From Marinithermus hydrothermalis DSM 14884 (GTDB taxonomy: Bacteria > Deinococcota > Deinococci > Deinococcales > Marinithermaceae), in assembly GCF_000195335.1 (NCBI RefSeq), contig NC_015387.1, positions 1,291,001-1,355,000 on the forward strand: a DNA stretch of 64,000 bases, written 5' to 3'. Below are positions 63,601 through 64,000 of the stretch, one piece after another. Each line of letters begins with the position of its first letter. The first letter of the stretch is position 1. The notes under the pieces are model-generated. The model saw only the letters and a program-made list of their open reading frames with translations. It was not told the origin of the DNA and did no database searches. Made by a program: the position numbers and the translations under genes.

Positions 63601-64000
63601 ACGCGAGCCTCGCCCGCGCGGACCTCAACGTCCAGGGGCGTTAAGGCAAGGTACAGGCGGTCTGGAGGACGCAGCGTACCCAAAAGGCGCACTTCCGGCC
63701 AAAGGGTGCCCACAAGTTCGGCGTACCCCGCGGTGGTTACCTCGAGACGGCCCTCCACGCCTTTGAGGACGGCAGAGACCCACGGCGAATCCAGAGCGGC
63801 GCTCCCGGAGAACCCTTGGGCCGTGTATTCTAAATCCGCGTTGACGGTGAGCGCCCCGATGGCGGTGCGGCCCTTAAGCCGCGCGCGTCCGCCTGCCCAC
63901 TCTAATTGCAGTTCGCCTGTTTGGAGTTGGAGCCCATTCATCGTGACCTGTCCGGTCAAGGGCAGGCGGCCTAGGGGGGTGCGCATCTGGCCGGAGAAGC
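57663..64000 (-). CDS. tamB: TamB-like translocation/assembly protein, C-terminal part (5' end beyond window)
   Basis: The frame is open from 57663 past 64000, at least 2,111 residues with the N-terminus missing; an internal ATG at 63986 is unlikely to be the start. Most of it is repetitive beta-helical sequence of short alternating strands (LEGxGxxxRLxGxxxL style) typical of bridge-like lipid-transfer proteins. The C-terminal 300 residues match the TamB/DUF490 domain: RGSFFLGEHRFEVTEGTLRF, then DPPYDERVLYALLTLG and FTIGKYLSPDLFLGYRVDL, ending in FEWRF with a terminal Phe. TamB moves phospholipid or outer-membrane proteins across the periplasm. Convergent with the antiporter gene, whose stop abuts it. 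Confidence 0.85.
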   Translation of the reverse strand, partial: FSGQMRTPLGRLPLTGQVTMNGLQLQTGELQLEWAGGRARLKGRTAIGALTVNADLEYTAQGFSGSAALDSPWVSAVLKGVEGRLEVTTAGYAELVGTLWPEVRLLGTLRPPDRLYLALTPLDVEVRAGEARVGTGWVRWTEGAPRFQLDLPFTVWGRPARLEAEGGLTEGRVVVEGEGLHLEGAGPWEALPLAGRVELPRLGGVTVEGRANLPALEYALTVRPEAFAGEVRLEGQGLALRYAGTLHSNGALTLSGTETSARLEAKGFDLTPIGLPLTLEGTLRQNGVLEADLRAISPYGTLQAKGSGAARLTLESPWGQGEGYWTGSTLELRAVLEHPWVAGTLELAGPLTALRVTGKGTYRLPLLESAAWQLEADLSSQVWALRGPLELEGEGLTYQGQVRWAYRLAGRAGVLEGRLQGQAARAVLEAQSDLAGLPLTLRAAYADGLRAELTLPQGALRYAGGDLEVVALDLAPLAAALGLDVSGVMRGRLSEEIQGTLKVYGRPVTLRAFMAEGYPVVEVWDAALEAGLAVYFARPWRVEGRGALAGQATLGEAWAGGLRLARGEVQAELTLDGTWRDPRLTLVGQGYGVQASAEMRGVTVHLTAQGRGVQLSAQGAWDTARYQGEVRYTAPLFSGLLQFSGTGLRYEGSGYLVSHAYLKQAGPLRLSGEGTAWRLTWSGPVQITARGAPRLAALEVRGLGTVEVPGAGALRFNGDLTYNGRFSGEAELEGPDTALMLQGLGERLRAEGTLRGAQLQLGVRSDLSLEGYLTYAGGWGGRRLALEAAASGSLNAPRVEGTGRLEGQGAVLVLTFGYDHGFWGRLEGEGVTARLDRGSLTVTADDWDLAPFVGAPLVLEARGEGAWETFVLPLEVRGPGLALKGEARLQPTRLELSGTVRRGAVRFSADAEGVNLTLDLPDPEVRGGVAWQPGVGFSGALQLSLALPGGGVAGTVDLDQGHARLEGYGAWRGTLELGLDGAPTLQANLAGPYGTAEGWLQFGAAYQGRMDLEIAGWGGVRLEGGEAGLTLQGTGGLAPLTAELRKDPLRLDWRYVGDLPRGWGALDATGTWPGAWLEGVYRYADRQVTLHGEGDRLVLKGEGLEGEVRREGLDLRLEGFGLGPLALNGTLQGAWRAVQVALDWQAGGMSGAVRGGYDGALQLELTGDVAGTLRYDTAWRGEVVVPGGRLTVEGRGAPVLEGRVYGVPVRLSASALALGGLRVDWRARTAAGSWRYAGISFTGAGSEIRATYPVGPGRLEGRFSLKDLSLTVTPEGIGSGALRYRNGVAGAVTLELYGFQARMEGEGNGIRLTGQHEVAVGLPWKTASLEGWLGLDGTWRFAYRADGVQLEGEGQRLEGRLRFESPWGNGSLQRDKRWTGALELAEFPIRGLGATATVSLRVEDGRLKGSGRVRGELGEATFTVGGVLDGYALREARLEADAAAIRVEALPGVARILPHVAGRMDGTLAYAQGRWSGRLVSREVRIAGEAVPLTMRFSWGGSEGTAEVQLGESRFTIGLTHGVLSVKGQWVRFPLHLALAAWAGPVEGQAFWTGAVRLELPLADPRRATVVAAGEQVRLVGGGNELVGQAVLRFVDGTLFVERLDIQGTGSWQGHGYWSPRDADLELVLRDTVFTPVLRLIPGMNRYAPSASGTVTVRAKGRTTEVALEGLRFALGPVSGSFAQGRITYDGDRLQAQGEATLAQPYPVRARLSAEGTLQAFEARGAGEATLPGVGRLTNLEARLVYPDLELTVQSSTAALEGRLSPLALRLVGRLPVTYPQGYLREGWVEADLTLRAQDGVYRLGGAVEVQRAVLAFPEERREVVFREGRSALPLVFDRVRIQAEGGVILQETLAQGELGGQVFLAGSAANPFLSGEVRALRGSFFLGEHRFEVTEGTLRFSPSDGLFPEVNLTARTRLAVDGRPITVFLSAEGRFVREDGSRRLVLEPHLRSDPPYDERVLYALLTLGTTRLAEVPIELTQGALSAAVESLVIGQLERELARALGLDVLRVEAPVLTGGDLAETRFTIGKYLSPDLFLGYRVDLQGNQLVSLEYRAEGARFVAEGDVSRSPRLNFSVSYALERDVDLFFQIEGANEVEGSEVSFGFEWRF

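Overview
The window is high-GC bacterial DNA that looks like a marine or hot-spring member of the Thermaceae (Deinococcota; Thermus/Meiothermus/Marinithermus/Oceanithermus type). The grounds are gene content and family resemblance only: archaeal-type aspartyl-tRNA synthetase, a NurA-HerA-Mre11-Rad50 cluster, an archaeal-type protein disulfide oxidoreductase, TrmI, TrmFO, a TamB-like protein of more than 2,100 residues, and many genes with a TAnnnT box 6-10 bases before the start codon, as expected for leaderless mRNAs in this phylum. Genus assignment is inference.

Layout. Positions 1-5986 are an accessory island next to a tRNA-Arg gene. It holds an IS982-like element inserted in a tyrosine-integrase gene, an IS256-like element (8-bp target duplication) that itself received an IS4/IS701-like element (4-bp duplication), a Doc-type toxin with a 45-residue partner, a small CPKC membrane protein, a type II antitoxin beside a frameshifted PIN toxin, and an ATPase remnant. 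Then come tRNA-Arg, tRNA-Gly and tRNA-Pro (5987-6257). A Liv-type ABC uptake operon with an embedded acyl-CoA ligase (6320-13088) is read leftwards from a consensus promoter. A mixed minus-strand group follows (trpC, an AroE-like protein, a YbaK-type deacylase, a small envelope protein, UvrD/PcrA; 13286-17889).

From 17942 the strand changes: phosphohexomutase, TatD, ThiI, a small conserved-looking protein and aspartyl-tRNA synthetase. The synthetase has a leader that looks like a classical attenuator: a promoter, an 11-codon ORF ending in Asn-Asn-Asp codons, and two mutually exclusive hairpins, the second an intrinsic terminator. This is the most striking feature of the window. A minus-strand genome-maintenance operon nurA-herA-sbcD-sbcC-murJ follows (24794-32871), then a TPR protein, HslU, HslV and TrmFO (32935-37207).

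The region 37325-47693 carries an SRPBCC protein, GAPDH, a thiosulfate-type sulfurtransferase, an orphan sugar-type ABC ATPase, a two-component pair and a six-gene run darA-DsbA-like-trmI-rqcH-panD-UbiA-like. After a shared bidirectional terminator come Hsp33, CoaD, RsmD and a Na/phosphate cotransporter (47719-51378), tRNA-Pro(CGG), a protein disulfide oxidoreductase preceded by a perfect 20-bp palindrome of CsoR/CstR-operator type, a nitrilase-family hydrolase, HemL, MnmE, a Kef-type antiporter, and the C-terminal part of a TamB-like protein running off the right edge.

Functionally the core genes are translation and tRNA maturation (AspRS, ThiI, TrmI, TrmFO, MnmE, YbaK, RqcH, RsmD, four tRNAs), proteostasis and redox (HslUV, Hsp33, DsbA-like, PDO), DNA repair (UvrD, NurA, HerA, SbcCD) and cofactors (PanD, CoaD, HemL, UbiA-like). 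All assignments are from reading the sequence; no database search was run.
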